Position numbers and translations under genes: made by a program
Part shown: positions 49,152-64,000 of the stretch, piece by piece
Layout of the letters: every line of letters starts with the position of its first letter
Position numbering within the stretch: position 1 is the stretch's first letter
The notes under the pieces: generated by a model
Databases searched by the model: none
What the model was told of the DNA's origin: nothing
The model's input: the letters and a program-made list of their open reading frames with translations, nothing else
Assembly: GCA_027422505.1 (NCBI GenBank)
Contig: JAPQWV010001401.1
Coordinates: 26,754 to 90,753, forward strand
DNA from: Craterostigma plantagineum
Lineage: Eukaryota; Streptophyta; Magnoliopsida; Lamiales; Linderniaceae
Reading direction: 5' to 3'
DNA: 64,000 nt

Positions 49152-50056
49152 CTAAAACAAGGCATCTATAGTTGCTTTCTTTTCCTCTTTACAAACTGGG
49201 CAAGAATCAAGCCAAGCCTCACAATCCTTACACGAACAGAGATGTCGGCAAGGAAGAAACATAACGCAAGATCTTCTGTTCTTACAGCTTCTGCAAACCA
49301 CCATAGTCATCTTACTATTTTCTTGGTCGCAGAAAGACTGGGCATCGCCGGCGGCGGCGTTCTCTGAGAGGCACGTCGGCGGCGCATTTTCCCTGAGCTT
49401 TTCTATTGCCTTGTTCAGAGATTCGACGGCTGCTTCCTTCTCCTTCGCCAGCCTCTGCCATTTTAGCCTCTCCATCTCCATTCTACTGATGTATTCTTGC
49501 ATCTGAGCTTTCCTCTTCGACGCCTTTGAGATTTCCTCGTCTTTCTGTTCGATTAGGGGACGTGCCTTCGATTCGTATCTGTTAATGAGATTTGATAGCT
49601 GCTGCTTTCTTTGTTCTTGCAAAGCATGTCTCAGTCTTTCTTCCTGTAATAATAAATAATTATGGGAGATTAATTCGACAAAAAAGGGAGAAAGATGAAT
49701 TTTTTTTTTCTTTCTGGGCTTTAATTAATTACCTGTAATCTAAGCAGCTGATCAAGATCGATTCTTTGCTTATGAAGGAAAGAAGACATCGATCGAAGAT
49801 GATCATCATATCCCACGATGCTAGAGCCATTATTATTACCACCAAATGTGTTGCTTTGATTATTCTTAACGTAAGGCAACGACGGCGACGGCTGATCAAT
49901 CATCACCATCGTGTTTATTGGCTTATGTTGCTGAAGAAGATGAAGATTATTGAAACCGCCACCAGCAGCAGCGGCGTCGTCCATGCCGAGCAGATCTTGA
50001 TGAACACTGAATCCTATGTTTTCTTGTATATTCAAGGTCCGTGCTTGAACAGCCAT
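49152..50056 (-). CDS. BOI-related RING E3 ubiquitin ligase (SBP1 group)
   Basis: Exons 50056-49733 and 49643-49152 join in phase to 271 residues. The N-terminal half is low complexity with Asn, Gly and Gln. The middle is a coiled coil (RKQQLSNLINRYESKARPL, KAQMQEYISRMEMERLKWQR), the conserved region of BOI/BRG proteins. The C-terminal RING has Cys/His spacing CRSCKNRRSCVMFLPCRHLC followed by CPVC and ends close to the stop. BOI-type ligases restrain cell death and gibberellin responses, in part with DELLA proteins; SBP1 binds S-RNases. Which member this is cannot be told. The frame is intact. Confidence 0.93.
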
Positions 50057-51760
50057 GGTGGTCGATATATATATATATATCTGCGTCTATATATATTTTT
50101 ATATATAGCTGCCGTTGTTGTATAGTAGTAATCTTCCAACGAAGGAAAGAAAAAAAAACAACGCTTAAAATTCCTTAAATATCTATCTTCAATTAAACCT
50201 TCCTCGAACTTTATTCACAACGCACAAAAGCTGATGATAAGCGAAAAATGTGAACAAATATGAGGGTTTGGTTGAAAAAACAAGAAAAAAAAAAGCTGAT
50301 TTGTTCGACTTTGTTTGATGGAGAATAGTTAGCCGTTCACAGCCTTGTAAGAAAAATACAATTCTACCACGAAAGGTTCATTTCTTTCCAAGTAATAATA
50401 AAACAACAGCAACAATCAAACAAAGCGTGGTGGGCTAAGATTTCTGTATATATATTAGCATATACCAAAAAAGGACGAGGTGGATTTTCTCGATTTCGTC
50501 TATAATTACTCTTCTAGATTGGCACATATATATGTATATATACATATATAAAATGAGTATATTAAGTCGTCGTCTCTCTATTCTCGTGATGCATTTAAGA
50601 GCGTATATACACATGGCATGCTAGTGTTGTGACTAAACTATCGGTGTTTAAATGAAAAAAGGTTTGAATTCCAAATAAGGTTGGGAGGCGTGAGAAAGCG
50701 CGTTTCGTGAGGCTTGAAAGGCGTGCTTTTGAGCGAGCGAGGCGATATGAATGAATGTGTCAATTTTATCTACCATATTTAATGTTCTTGAATATGTTGT
50801 TGTGTTAAAACAATTACCCATATGGTGCGTGAATCTGCCATAATTAGAGAGGAAAAATGAAAGTTTGTTGTTTCTATTGTGTGAATTTGTCTTTTCATGA
50901 TCTTGAATTTATGGGTTATCGTGATTCATTTGAAATCTTTGATTTCCTCAATTAACGGTCAAATGCCTTTGTGCGCGGCCAATATATGAATGTCACAAAC
51001 AAATTTATCAATATTTATATACGGGTGTGTAAATACAATGGTCAAATGTATCTTTGGTTAAGATGTCACATCTGAGTTGTCTAGATAGAAATCCAAGAAA
51101 AATTTGTTACAAGATTAAGGAAAATTTTAATAGTTATGAACAGAAATTTCCTTTTTCAAATATGGACGCGTTCAATATCGATAAAAAAAAAAGCACACGC
51201 ATTTGCAATTTATAATCTTTCATTAAGTTTGGTGGACCATTCTTAGGGCATGCAGTTCTGAGTATATACGTTAAAACCCACAATATAATTATATAAGAGA
51301 AAACCAAGGATAATAATATTTCTAAAAGAGCAGTTACATGCATCTTATTTAATTTCAATAAAAGTCGATTTCATACTTATCTAATTCATTTATTAGGTCC
51401 AGACAAATCATGTACTAATTCAGACCTGACTCTTCGAACAAAACGTCAAAAAGCCTTTAATTTCTCGGAACTTTCGAGATTGAATAATGAAGCTGCAACA
51501 AGAGCCTTCTGATTACGTGGTAGAATCCAAATTATTCAGAATAATGTAAGCATATATTTTCAAAAGACTATTTGACTGAAAAGCGCAAAATTTCAGATGG
51601 GATGTCATATCACAGACACCACCTTAGTTATGATCCTTGAATTATATCAATAATATGTTAAGTGTTAAGTATTGTATCTTTTCTATTAAATCATCCTTGA
51701 AAGTAGCACCACGTTCTCACTTCCCAAAATAGTGACCGTTCAAATCAACTCCAAAACTTA

Positions 51761-52007
51761 TACTACCTCCGTCCCACTAATTTTATCACATTTTGCCATT
51801 TCGGGTGTCCCACTAATTTTATCACCTTTCCTTATTTAGCAAAAAATCTATCACAAACAATCATATAATAATATTAAAATATTCTTAAAAGACGTGTCAA
51901 ACTATACACTTTATTACCTTTTCATTGTACTATATTATTATAATAATACCACCTTAATATCCGTGCCCACTACCAAATGTGATATAGTTGGTGGGACAGA
52001 GGTAGTA
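51761..52007. mobile_element. Stowaway-like MITE 2
   Basis: About 247 bases. The left end TACTACCTCCGTCCCAC and the inverted right end TACTACCTCTGTCCCAC pair almost fully and continue into ATCACATTT. TA dinucleotides flank both sides. The interior is shared with the element at 21388-21625. No coding capacity. Confidence 0.88.
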
Positions 52008-52300
52008 TAATTATTGAACGTAGGTGGCTTAGAAATATGACAAGTGTCCAATAATATTTAATTATTATAAATTAAAAAAATATAAAAACTTACTCACTAT
52101 CACATGTTAACTGCTCAATAACTATCCAATAGCACCTACAAATTTATTGCTTTTATTAAAATGCAAGAATTATGAAGTTAGTCAAACACTAGTACTAATA
52201 TAAAGAAAAGTGAATTTATTTACCAGGCCACAAGCCCACAACCCACTTAAGCCCATAACTTAAACCCGACCCATTTAGAGGGTCCAACCCGACCTTCAAG

Positions 52301-52322
52301 CACGTGACGTCATGTGACGTGA
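52301..52322. promoter_or_regulatory. Overlapping G-box / CRE / ABRE-like cluster
   Basis: CACGTG at 52301, TGACGTCA at 52305 and TGACGTGA at 52315 overlap within 22 bases, preceded by several GCCCA words. These are bZIP-binding cores. No gene start is known nearby; the site is 160 bases past the squalene monooxygenase stop. Confidence 0.5.
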
Positions 52323-52481
52323 TCATCGTCTTGTTAATGTTGTTTTTTCGTTTGTTTCTTGGAATGTCTGATATACTTTAAGAAATACTCTCAAAAGATT
52401 AATTATATTACAAAGAGATTATGGAAACAAAAAACAAAAATACGTATGAACAATTTAAGAACAATCATCTTCCAAGAAATG

Positions 52482-54781
<2,300 letters not shown>

Positions 54782-55726
54782 TATGGTATTGTATTGTACT
54801 CAGTCGTTGTTCTTCCGCGTATATATAGTAGGATGGTATATTTGGGTGAACTTTGAACTGAAAGTTTTGGCCGTAATTTGGTCAATAAAAATGGTTGGTT
54901 ATGGGAGTATAAAGCTTTAGTTAATGAGTCAATACCAAACACGGAAGGAAAATCGTGCGCTTCTTCAATTAGGGGGTTTGGGGAAAACAGTGGGAGGGTT
55001 AAGAGAGATATAAAACATGGGGCGAGGCTAAAGTTAACAAAAGTTGGCATTTTGAACTAATTAATACTTTGGTATGGGACAGATATGAGAATATGTTTAT
55101 TGTGTAAGAAATTAGCAGCATATGATATTCATGATGATACAAATAGGAGAATATTGCCACGCATTGTGATGATAACAATGTAAAATTGGTTGTGTGCCCG
55201 ACAATAATAAATAGCAGGCCCAGCTTGAGTTCCCAATAAATTAGTTTCGTCAGAGAGCATGGAGCATGTTCGACTGTGGAAAGAAAATAAACGAGAAATA
55301 AGCATATACGTTACGCACGGATTCATACTTGAATAAATTATTAAATGTCTCGAGAAAGATCATACTAATGTATCGCAGCAGAGAACAAGCAAAAAATAAT
55401 TTTTTGGCCTTCAAAAATATCCCTAACATTTACAACAAACAAATCAAACAGCAAATAACACTCCCCCTCATAGCTGCCAGCCAAAAATACTCCAATGATC
55501 CCCTATTGAAGAATAACAAAACATCATCAGGCTAAGCAAACATAATAAAAGCGACACGCTGCAAATTAAATAAACAAAACATAAATAATGATACAAGCAC
55601 TCACAGAGTAGAAAAAATGCTGACCTTAAGGGCGCATAATGTGTAGGGCAGGGGGTTGTACTTGTGAATCATTGTTTGCAAATCAGTCTGTTGTTGTATG
55701 TAAGAAGAAGGTAAAGTTCTGTCATT
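54782..55726. other. Intergenic region
   Basis: Promoter side of squalene monooxygenase and 3' flank of UPL3. No gene is recognised. Confidence 0.5.
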
Positions 55727-58700
55727 TTATGACAGATCAAAGGATCCTTGTCCCTCACTTATCGCATAGAGAAGCTTCTTGTACATGATTTCCTTGAAAC
55801 ACATACAAACACACAGTGGAGGTGTTAGCATACAATTCTCAGATTTAACAGAGACAATCATGACTTGGGACCTCAACTGAAAACAACATACCTTTGATGA
55901 GTACGGTGGGAGTTTCAAGTAATTGGCACATGTCATCACACTAGGCAAGTCATCATCTGCAGCAGAGGACTCTGTTTGTCCAGACCCGTTATTCCCTGCA
56001 TTGCTGGTACTGCCCGACGAATGCTGTTCGTTTTCCAGCGTGTTAGAATATGAACATATATATATGTATATATATTTAACAGAGAATAGGGATGGAGTAA
56101 GTGTTCGTTCAATTCAATCGCACCTTTCTGACAATGGTGAGCTTAGGGTTTAAGACGGCAAGACCGCCGGGCGGGAGCCTTGGAGCACCAGTAACAAACT
56201 GACAGAAGGCTCGTTGCTGCTCTGGGGTGAACTCGCACATAATCTCGAGAAGCTGCCACAACACATATTGAAAGCAACGGTTTATGCAGAAGCAACTCAA
56301 AGGAAACTATCTCTAAGACTTATGCCCTTTCTCCTTTCATTGAGGAGTGGAGGTCTCAAACATGTATAAACCAATTTCAATACGTGACTTCTACCATATC
56401 CATCATTTTTACGTACATTCACAATAGGAGGACTCTTGGCAGTATATCCATGGTCGAACTTGATGTGGGATGCAAGAGAATCAGCCTGCATTTGGTTGAC
56501 GAGTATACGTAAGAATGGAGCACATGGGGAAAAATATGCAAAAAAAAATAGTCGAGGTAGAAACTAGAGACAGAGAAAAAGCAACTACCTTCCAGAGCTC
56601 CCTCCGTCCACAGACGAGATAGTCCAATTCGTTCGGAGAAAATATTTGTAAGGCGGAGATGTCGAACACTTGATTAAATCCAGACCGAAATGCCTCCACC
56701 TGTCGCATAATTCCACTCCCTACGGTTGCATCAACCACAAGGGAAACGTATTCTTCCAAATTGCTCATGTCCACCTGAAAAAATTTGATTACACGGATAA
56801 GATATCACTAAACTGCACCAAGTCCAACATTTAGGTCAAGGGCGTACATCAGTATCGCCAGGCTTCAGGATGTATGTGGGGTAGCCAGGCACGGAGAAAT
56901 CCAAACACAGATCCTCGATCGAAGCTCCACGAAAGCGTATCTCTTGTCCGTTGCAACTTCCTTTAGATTCCAGATACTGCTTTCGCCTGACAACGGCGTG
57001 CAACTCTAGCAAGGTCGTCCCAAACTCCGCGTCAAATGAAATTACATCATGCAAATCAAGGTCCTGAGGAAGTCACAAATCTTGAGTAACAATATAGGCA
57101 AGACAAGGACAGAGAAGGAATCACAATGACGACTTACTTGATGAAGAAGGACCTTATAGAACGCAGGCGAAAGTGGCAAATCTAAAAGTCTACCGTCCTG
57201 AAGAGCCTTTGCCATAACTCTCCCTAGCAGCCGAAAATACTCAATTGCTTTAGAAAACTGGCTTCCACTAGAACTATCGGCACTAGGTGGCCAAGGACGA
57301 GGGAACAACCCAAGCGGTGCTTGTACAATATCTTCATCTCTATTATCTATATCCATCGAGGCTAATGAATTTGACCGCCACATTCCAAGCCCAACCTTTT
57401 GAAGTTCGTGGCTCAAAAGAGTGTAGAACTCCAAGGTAGGGCCCAATCCAGTGCCAACCTCACCAAAATATTCACCTCAAGAACAGCCTTTTGATTGCAG
57501 TACATCTCCATAACTTTAGCAGCTGAATCAAGTATACGGTTTCTGGCCACGCGGACCTTCTGACGCCTTAACCTACCGACCCTTAACCCCATCTCATTGG
57601 CTGATCCATGGCCATCAGCGCCTTGCTGCTGCTGTAGCCGGTTCAGCGCCCTGGACAGTCCAAACGCGGTTGAATAGAAGTACTGACGACGGATTTCAAA
57701 GGGAAACAAAAGGGGCAAGCTTCGTGAGCTGATAGCACCACGAAGGAAGGGACCCACTGAAAAGTGCAAGCACATCCTGGAATTGGCGGGCCAGTTTAGG
57801 AGTCAGTTTGTTATTCACGAAATCATCCGGGGAAACCCTAACAGGTACATCGGCAAGGTCGTCGAGGCTCGTGATTTTTCCCTCAGAAAATCTATCTATA
57901 ACAGCCTCAATGCGCAGCCTAGGTGCCAGTTGATTCAGGCCTTCCAATACACGCAATAGGGCTAAAATCTCGTAGGTGGGATTGGATCTTTCCAGATCAC
58001 AAGGAAGTTTACCCTGCAAGATACTGTCTAGCAACGATAAATGGCGCACAGACGCATCAGGGGTGAGATTTCCAGGCGAAGAAGCTTTTGCAGACCGAAG
58101 AGGTGTCGATGAGGTAGTACCAGACCTTCCAGCTTGACCATCTGCTTTCTGATACATTATGGTGTAAATATCGCCCTGAAGCCTAGTACCATCACTAGAC
58201 ATAAGATCGCTCCCACCAAACCTATCGTCGTCATTCTCATCATCCATAGCAAATTGTCTTTGAACTGCTTGATAGATAGTAAAATGCCTGCTCAGCTGCC
58301 TTCGTCCAGCAGTGAATATCAGTTTCGGCGGATCACTCAATGAGCGCCCCTGGCGATCTCCAACTCCCCTGATGCCTCTGGCATTACTACCAGATGTAAG
58401 TCCAGCCATAGCAGCAGCAGCAAAGGACATAGCACCACCCCTTGAACAAATGATGTTCCAATTTTGAGCTCGGTGAAGCTGATCCTCTCCCAGGAGTAAA
58501 TATGTTGCCCGAACTACTGGCTGGAGCTTTCTGTTCATCGCTCGGGGCAGACGGGGCAGCACCATCTTCAGCGGAGTCCCCCAATTTGACATCATGAACA
58601 GAATTTGCCAGCCAATACGGAAGCGTATCGTCTCTCAGGACCTGAAATTTATGCCAAAATAAAAAAAGCACGAAATTGTACCATGATGTATCAGTTCAAT

Positions 58701-61700
58701 CAGAATAATAACAAGTATATAAGCCAGTAATCATACATCATCATCCTCAACATCATCATCATCGTCATCGTCGTCGTCCTCGTCATCAGATATATCTTCT
58801 TCAATCACCATCGCGTCATCCATACCTACAGGTGATATATCCAATTCATCCTCCTGCAACAATGGCGCAACATTTCAGTGTATTAAAGAACGAGTGCGAA
58901 CCACAACATTCGTCAGAGAACATGTTAAAGGGATTACTTCAGGTATGTAATAGGCGTGTATCAGAATCCTTAATTCCATATGTAAAGCATACCTCAGAAT
59001 TTGTGTCCACATCGGCAGCCTTCATCTCGTTCTCCTTCTCCAGTGCGGCTTTTCTGCGAGTCGCATTTCTGGTCTGCGGACCACTTCCCTCCTCCTGGGT
59101 TTGCTTCAACACAGCTTTCCCCTTTGCCTTGGACAAGCTAGAGCTTTTTCCTAATGAAATATCTTTTTTAGCTGTCTCATTTGAATTGATCACAGATCTA
59201 GACCTTGTCGAATGACGCCGAGTAGCAGTAGCAGGTGTTGCTGAGGCAGATGATGATGAAGTAACAGCAGCTGCAAGATTTGTCCCAGAATCAGAGTTCA
59301 AAGGCTTTTGTCCACTAGACTCATTTCTTTGGACCCTAGACCATAGGAAATCTTCAACAGCTGCCAAGCTCGCTAATGGATCAATAAGAACTATATTAGA
59401 AGAGTAGTCCCGAAGCGTTTTTTCGCCTTGAGCTCTACAAAGACGCAGCTTGATCGGCTGAGACAGAGCACTTAGACCTGAAGATGAGGGAGCAGCTCCA
59501 GCGGAGGTGCGGGATGTATGGCTTAACACAAGAGGGAATTGCTCCAACGAGGATAGAGCATCTTGAAGTCTTTTCACCAAAACACTCATTGGAATTTCAC
59601 TCCCTACATCAACATTTGGAGGAAGGGCAATAGAAACAAAGGACTTATATCTTCCTATTGCTTGCTGTCGAATACTCACAAGACTTTCTTCAGATACTCT
59701 TTCCTTGGAGAAACACCCACACGTAAAGTAACCAAGCAGCGAGGACACAACTCCACTACCAGTAAATTCAAAAGTTGACATGCCATCTTCCCTGCTAAGC
59801 TCTCGCAGCATTTCACTTATTACTTCAATCATTTGTTCATCTTTATTGGATTCATCAGTAGACACAATACCGGAGATTTTAGATTTCCCTTAGATTTAGC
59901 TTTCAGCTCACCAGTACCCAAATTCAACTTTGTGCAAAGATTCTTCAATCTGAGCAGATCATCAGTAACCCCTGCTCCAGAACCATCCAGAGATGAAGGG
60001 AAGTACTTGTCTTTGAATGTCTTTGCACGCACGCTCACTGTTTCCCGAAGGCTAGATAACTTTGTCGTGTCGGTTGAGTTTGAAGGTACGGCATTACTCA
60101 GTGCAGGCTATTGGAATCATTGTCAGGGTTCACATCAGAATTGGAATTACTACTTCGTCGTCTATTTCGCCTGGAACGTGTTGACGATCCAGCCATAGAA
60201 TCATTTTCCTTCTCACCAGAGGATAGCTGCGATGTTCCACTGGATCCACTCATGATCAATGCATCTACGGCATGCACAAGACCTTCCCTCACAAACATCT
60301 TAGAAAAGTTTCAGGAAGCTTTTCCATCAAGATATCGGCGAGATTCAGAGCAGGTACCAAGACCTGAGGATCTTTCCAAGCTAGAACCCCAGCCAAGAAA
60401 CTAAACAAAATAGCAGCAGCGTGAAATTTGGAATCAATTGAGTTGTGTCACTGTCAAGAAACAGACACAGAAAATAGGATCTTGCAATTGCGTACCTTGA
60501 GATATTGGTGTTAATATTCAATGATTGGATTGTTTCCGCAGGACTGAAGTACATCAATTTCGAAATTACAGAAAGACACTTGTGACGCACAGGGCCGCTA
60601 ACACTGGAACCATAAATCTGCATCCAGGAATAAATTGATATATCATCAGCTATCCCATAACAAAAAGAAACAGATAAGTCCACTCAGAAAACAAACCTGG
60701 ACTAGAACAGGAAGGAGATCCACCCCAAATTGCTGCAAAAGCTCAGGTTGATCTTCTAAAAGCTTCGTTCGGCTAGAAACCTCATTTGTGGTGCCATTGG
60801 AAGAGTTTACCACAGGGCCCTTCCTAGTAATAGGACCTCTGACAAACATACTACTGCTAGCTGGAAGAGATAGTGTTCCTTCAGGAAGGGGTGGAAGGAG
60901 TTCGTTTGCCAGGTTCACAATCTCAAAGATCTGATACAAAATACAGAGAGAGGGGAAAAAATATAATGGACTTCACGATAATTGACAATCGGACAACCCA
61001 ATATGTTAACCCAAGAAAAACCGCAGTTGCGAAAACATGATTCAGATTTAAATCAGCAATGACGTTACCAGGCCTCTTTCAACATGACAATTGGATTCAC
61101 GAAGACCAAACTAATAAACCTCACAAAACTAAGAATCACAACAATAGCGCTAGAAAGTGAAAGAGATATCACATGGGAGGATAATCCGGAGACATTAGAA
61201 CCATTCTGTAGCATCTGAAAATTTTAGATAACAAGAAACGGCAATAAGGACGAGGAAATGACTTGTACCTGCTCAGGCGGTCTGCTTAAAGAAGGGGAAA
61301 CAGACATGCTAGAAGGAGAGCCCGAACATGATAGAATGCCCTTCAGAATGCCACTGATTCCAAGAAGAAGCAGGGACTTAGCCCCCAAATCAGATCCACT
61401 TGCGCAGGTGGAAAGAAGTCGGATCAATCCCTAAAACCAAATCAGGTCATTTACAACCTTTCACAGAATAAAATAAACAAAGAAGATAAGCCTCCCACTC
61501 ACCGTATATGTGGATGTACTGAGGGACTGGCCATTTCCAGCGTTGCTGGATGAAATCAAGGAGCTGCTTGAGTTACTAGACCGTGGTTGCAGAGCTCATC
61601 CAATTTCTCAGTGGAAGATGCAAATGCCTCAGCAATACGGGTCAGACAGACAGAAGCATGTTCTAAAAGCTGTAATTATAAAAGATGGTGAGTTGAAACA

Positions 61701-63083
61701 GGGTATATAGATAGATACAGGCAATTCATAAACCAGAACCCTGACTAGAAGCAGAATTTCAAACTTAAGTCCAAATCACCTTTGCATCTTGGTATTGTAA
61801 GATATTAGTCAACAACGGCACAGCTTCCATCACAAAATCGGAAGCATCTGAAGGGAGCTTCTTGCAAATGTTGCAGCAGTTGACAAGGCCACCCTCTGGC
61901 AGGAAAAAAGGGAAATTGTGTTAAAAACATATACCAAACATCAGAAGTAGCGACCGAAAATGAAATTAAAGACAAGACATGACTATGCACTTTATCACCT
62001 GGACCCCTGTGGAAAAGAAGTCAATATACGAAAGCACAGCCATAAGTGCACCAGCACGTAAGCAAGCGCTGGGGTTCTCTTGAGCTATTTTTTCAAGGCT
62101 TGCAGAGACTGTGCCAACAAACAATACAAGTTCATTATCTTCAAAAGTTATTTTGGGTGATACACAAAATTCTTCATTCAAAAACCAATAATTGAAAGCC
62201 ATCACAACCAACCACCCATAAAAAAACTCACCTGTTCAGCCAAGTCCATGTACTCAATAGTCAGCAGCTTAGCAACAAAACAGGCGACAGCACCATAATG
62301 TACCACTGCAGCACAAGAGGAAGGCAACACATCAACCAAATGAGTGTGATCGCCCTGGCCGCCAAAATCATGATATCAGCATTGCTCTCATGATTAAGCA
62401 ATCCCACAAGCACAGGCACAAACGACTCCACCGAAAACGTACTCAACGAATCCTCCGTCCCAATCGACAGCATATCACAGAGCTGTGTCAAAGCTTCAAC
62501 TTGCTTCCCCTCCTCACCATCAGCCCTCAACCCTGACAAAATCTTCTTCAACCGCCCACTCTTGCTGCGAAGACGAACCAGACCCAATTGCTGAGCTAGG
62601 AAGCAAATCATCCAACCAGCACCGAGCTTCCTCAACAAACCCTGCAAGGCACTGCTTGCAGACGTCAGATTATGAGGCAAAACCCCAACTCCACTCTCAC
62701 TTTCGTTATCTTCATCGTGCATATCCACGTTCATTCCTAGACTCCTGGCTGTTTCTCTAGGCCTGATGTCGAGTTCTTTCTGTTTGCCCTTGTCCAAATA
62801 GGATTTTCCTTACTGTTGTTACTACTTTTGATCCTTATCGGTGCTAGGATTTTTGCCTCGCCGACTTCGAGCACTGGAGGCACCGACTGAAGAGGGCTCG
62901 GGTGTGGGGTCCATGACGTTTGTGGTTGTGGGCAGCAGCAGCAGAACGTGAGCGAGTGGTGATCAAACTAGGGCCAGATGTTGTGGATGAGGTACGTGAG
63001 CGTTTGGCAGCTTGTGTGTTTGGACCTGAGGACGACGATGGTGACCTGGACGCCTCGGCCCGTTTACGGCTCCGAGTTTCCAT
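55727..63083 (-). CDS. UPL3: HECT E3 ubiquitin ligase UPL3 (KAKTUS)
   Basis: Sixteen exons: 63083-62232, 62108-61999, 61895-61780, 61669-61503, 61430-61269, 60930-60697, 60617-60496, 60400-58993, 58853-58737, 58641-57138, 57063-56848, 56774-56589, 56485-56417, 56252-56124, 56023-55892 and 55792-55727. They give roughly 1,860 residues, near the Arabidopsis size. Armadillo repeats appear first ([33 protein letters not shown]), then an acidic middle, then the HECT domain with [26 protein letters not shown] and the active cysteine in [22 protein letters not shown]3 limits trichome branching and endoreduplication and works with proteasome-bound ligases. The reading frame breaks at eleven or more points: exon 1 several times; exons 2, 3 and 4 once each; exon 8 three times; exon 10 about five. 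Most are single-base losses in homopolymers, and conserved text continues in the next frame. Confidence 0.92.
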
Positions 63084-64000
63084 ACAAGAGAAAGCTAAGG
63101 CTGGTGGATGCTCCAGCCGCCGATCAATCGGCGATCAATCCTTCAATTGAATCTGCCCAAGTTTCGACCATATACTGGGGAGAAAAATCGAATCTGTGCA
63201 GTTACAAGCGAGACCCAAAGAGATCGGTACTGATCGAATTCGGCCAGTAAGGTACAATCAAGAACCCTAAAAAAGATGAAAGATTAAACAAAAATTAGAA
63301 CCGATTACCCAGCCACGCACCTAAATAAGCACGGATGTAAAGATAAGCGACAAAGAGAACACGGAAAATGCATTCAATAGCAAAAATTAAGAGGCGAAAA
63401 CCCTAATCGCACGGGGTTATGTTATTTTTTTCCCCCTATTCTACCTCTGAAATCTTACCTTCAATCGCTATCGCAGCACCTCCGACGTTTGTGCGGACAT
63501 GTATGTGACTCATTCCTCAGCATTCTTCATTTTATATTACGCAAAATTAGGACATGGGAGAAAGAGACAGGCGGTTCTTAGTGCATGTGTGACAATTGGC
63601 CACAGATTTACGGGCCGGGCCTATGATTAGGCTTTTTATGGGCCGATATTTGAGTTTTTGCCTTGTCCGTACACACACAGTGTGGTGGGGTGGTCCATCG
63701 TATTTATGTATTGTCCTTTTCAATGTAAAATGCGAGTTTTGTCCATACTGCAGAAAATATGTTCTTCAAGCCACCATACTTGGAAATTATTGGACGTGAA
63801 TTGAATTCTTCGTCTTAGCGTAGGACCAAACTGCAATTCAGGGCAGTTTCTCTTGGCTCGTCGTTTCATATCTACGTTTGCCGTGTACTAAGCTCAGAGT
63901 CAGACCATGTTCTTGAAAAAAAAAAGGTGCACTAAGGAAGTTGATTGAGTTGTCGTGGCTGGCGTTGGAGGAGCTTGAGATTAGATGTTGAAGTTCAGTT
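63084..64000. other. UPL3 upstream region
   Basis: It contains GGGCC and TGGGCC words at 63612-63645, likely site-II elements of the UPL3 promoter. No other gene is recognised up to the window end. Confidence 0.5.

Larger units (their letters stand above)
50057..52481. other. Long intergenic region
   Basis: About 2.4 kb between the BOI-like gene and the squalene monooxygenase 3' end. It holds one MITE and a dense bZIP-type site cluster. No gene is recognised. Confidence 0.5.

Noticed and set aside
55727..63083. UPL3 as a pseudogene because of its many frame breaks
   Set aside because: Protein text on both sides of each break stays highly conserved, exon phases agree, and breaks cluster in homopolymers. 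Sequence error is the simpler cause.

Overview
The window is nuclear DNA of a flowering plant, most likely a core eudicot. Genes have short GT-AG introns in AT-rich spacers. They include plant-only families: a DUF630/DUF632 pair, an FSK dehydrin, a PIP aquaporin, a BOI-type RING protein, MSL channels and UPL3. Stowaway-type MITEs and many simple repeats lie between and inside them. I cannot name the species from sequence alone.

Layout, left to right: a 5'-partial RLCK-VII kinase (+, 286-1300); a histidine-phosphatase (-, to 1619); a DUF630/DUF632 protein (-, 3592-5666); an FSK3 dehydrin with paired DRE/CRT sites (+, 6706-7362); an F-box/LRR protein (+, 7933-10338); an MSL mechanosensitive channel (+, 10902-13738); a DCAF8-type WD40 protein (+, 14220-16698); two tandem MEE15-like MFS transporters (-, 16900-19659 and 22384-25520); a PP2A B' subunit (+, 27357-28818); a possible 51-63 residue membrane protein (-, 29111-29454); tyrosyl-DNA phosphodiesterase 1 with an FHA domain (+, 29721-33487); a second DUF630/DUF632 protein (-, 33781-36206); a clade-D PP2C (-, 37582-39108); TRAPPC2L (-, 42276-43450); an initiator tRNA-Met (+, 43574-43645); a PIP2 aquaporin (-, 44773-45901); a SKP1-like gene (-, 47092-47704) and a SKP1 relic (48406-48546); a BOI-like RING ligase (-, 49152-50056); squalene monooxygenase (-, 52482-54781); and the HECT ligase UPL3 (-, 55727-63083).

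The genes do not form one pathway. Several act in ubiquitin signalling (F-box, DCAF8, SKP1-like, BOI, UPL3), and others fit stress or water relations (dehydrin, PIP2, MSL, PP2C). I take this as ordinary gene neighbourhood, not a cluster.

Exon models were built by hand from splice sites and reading phase. About twenty sites in ten genes need one extra base to restore a conserved frame, mostly in short homopolymers, while about ten other genes are intact. The likeliest cause is deletion errors in the assembly rather than pseudogenes. The main biological observations are: exact loss (or gain) of two introns between the tandem MFS genes; a start codon created inside an internal duplication of the F-box gene; a perfect 24-bp hairpin beside a MITE in an intron; the inverted DRE pair; two GC-AG introns; and a SKP1 relic.
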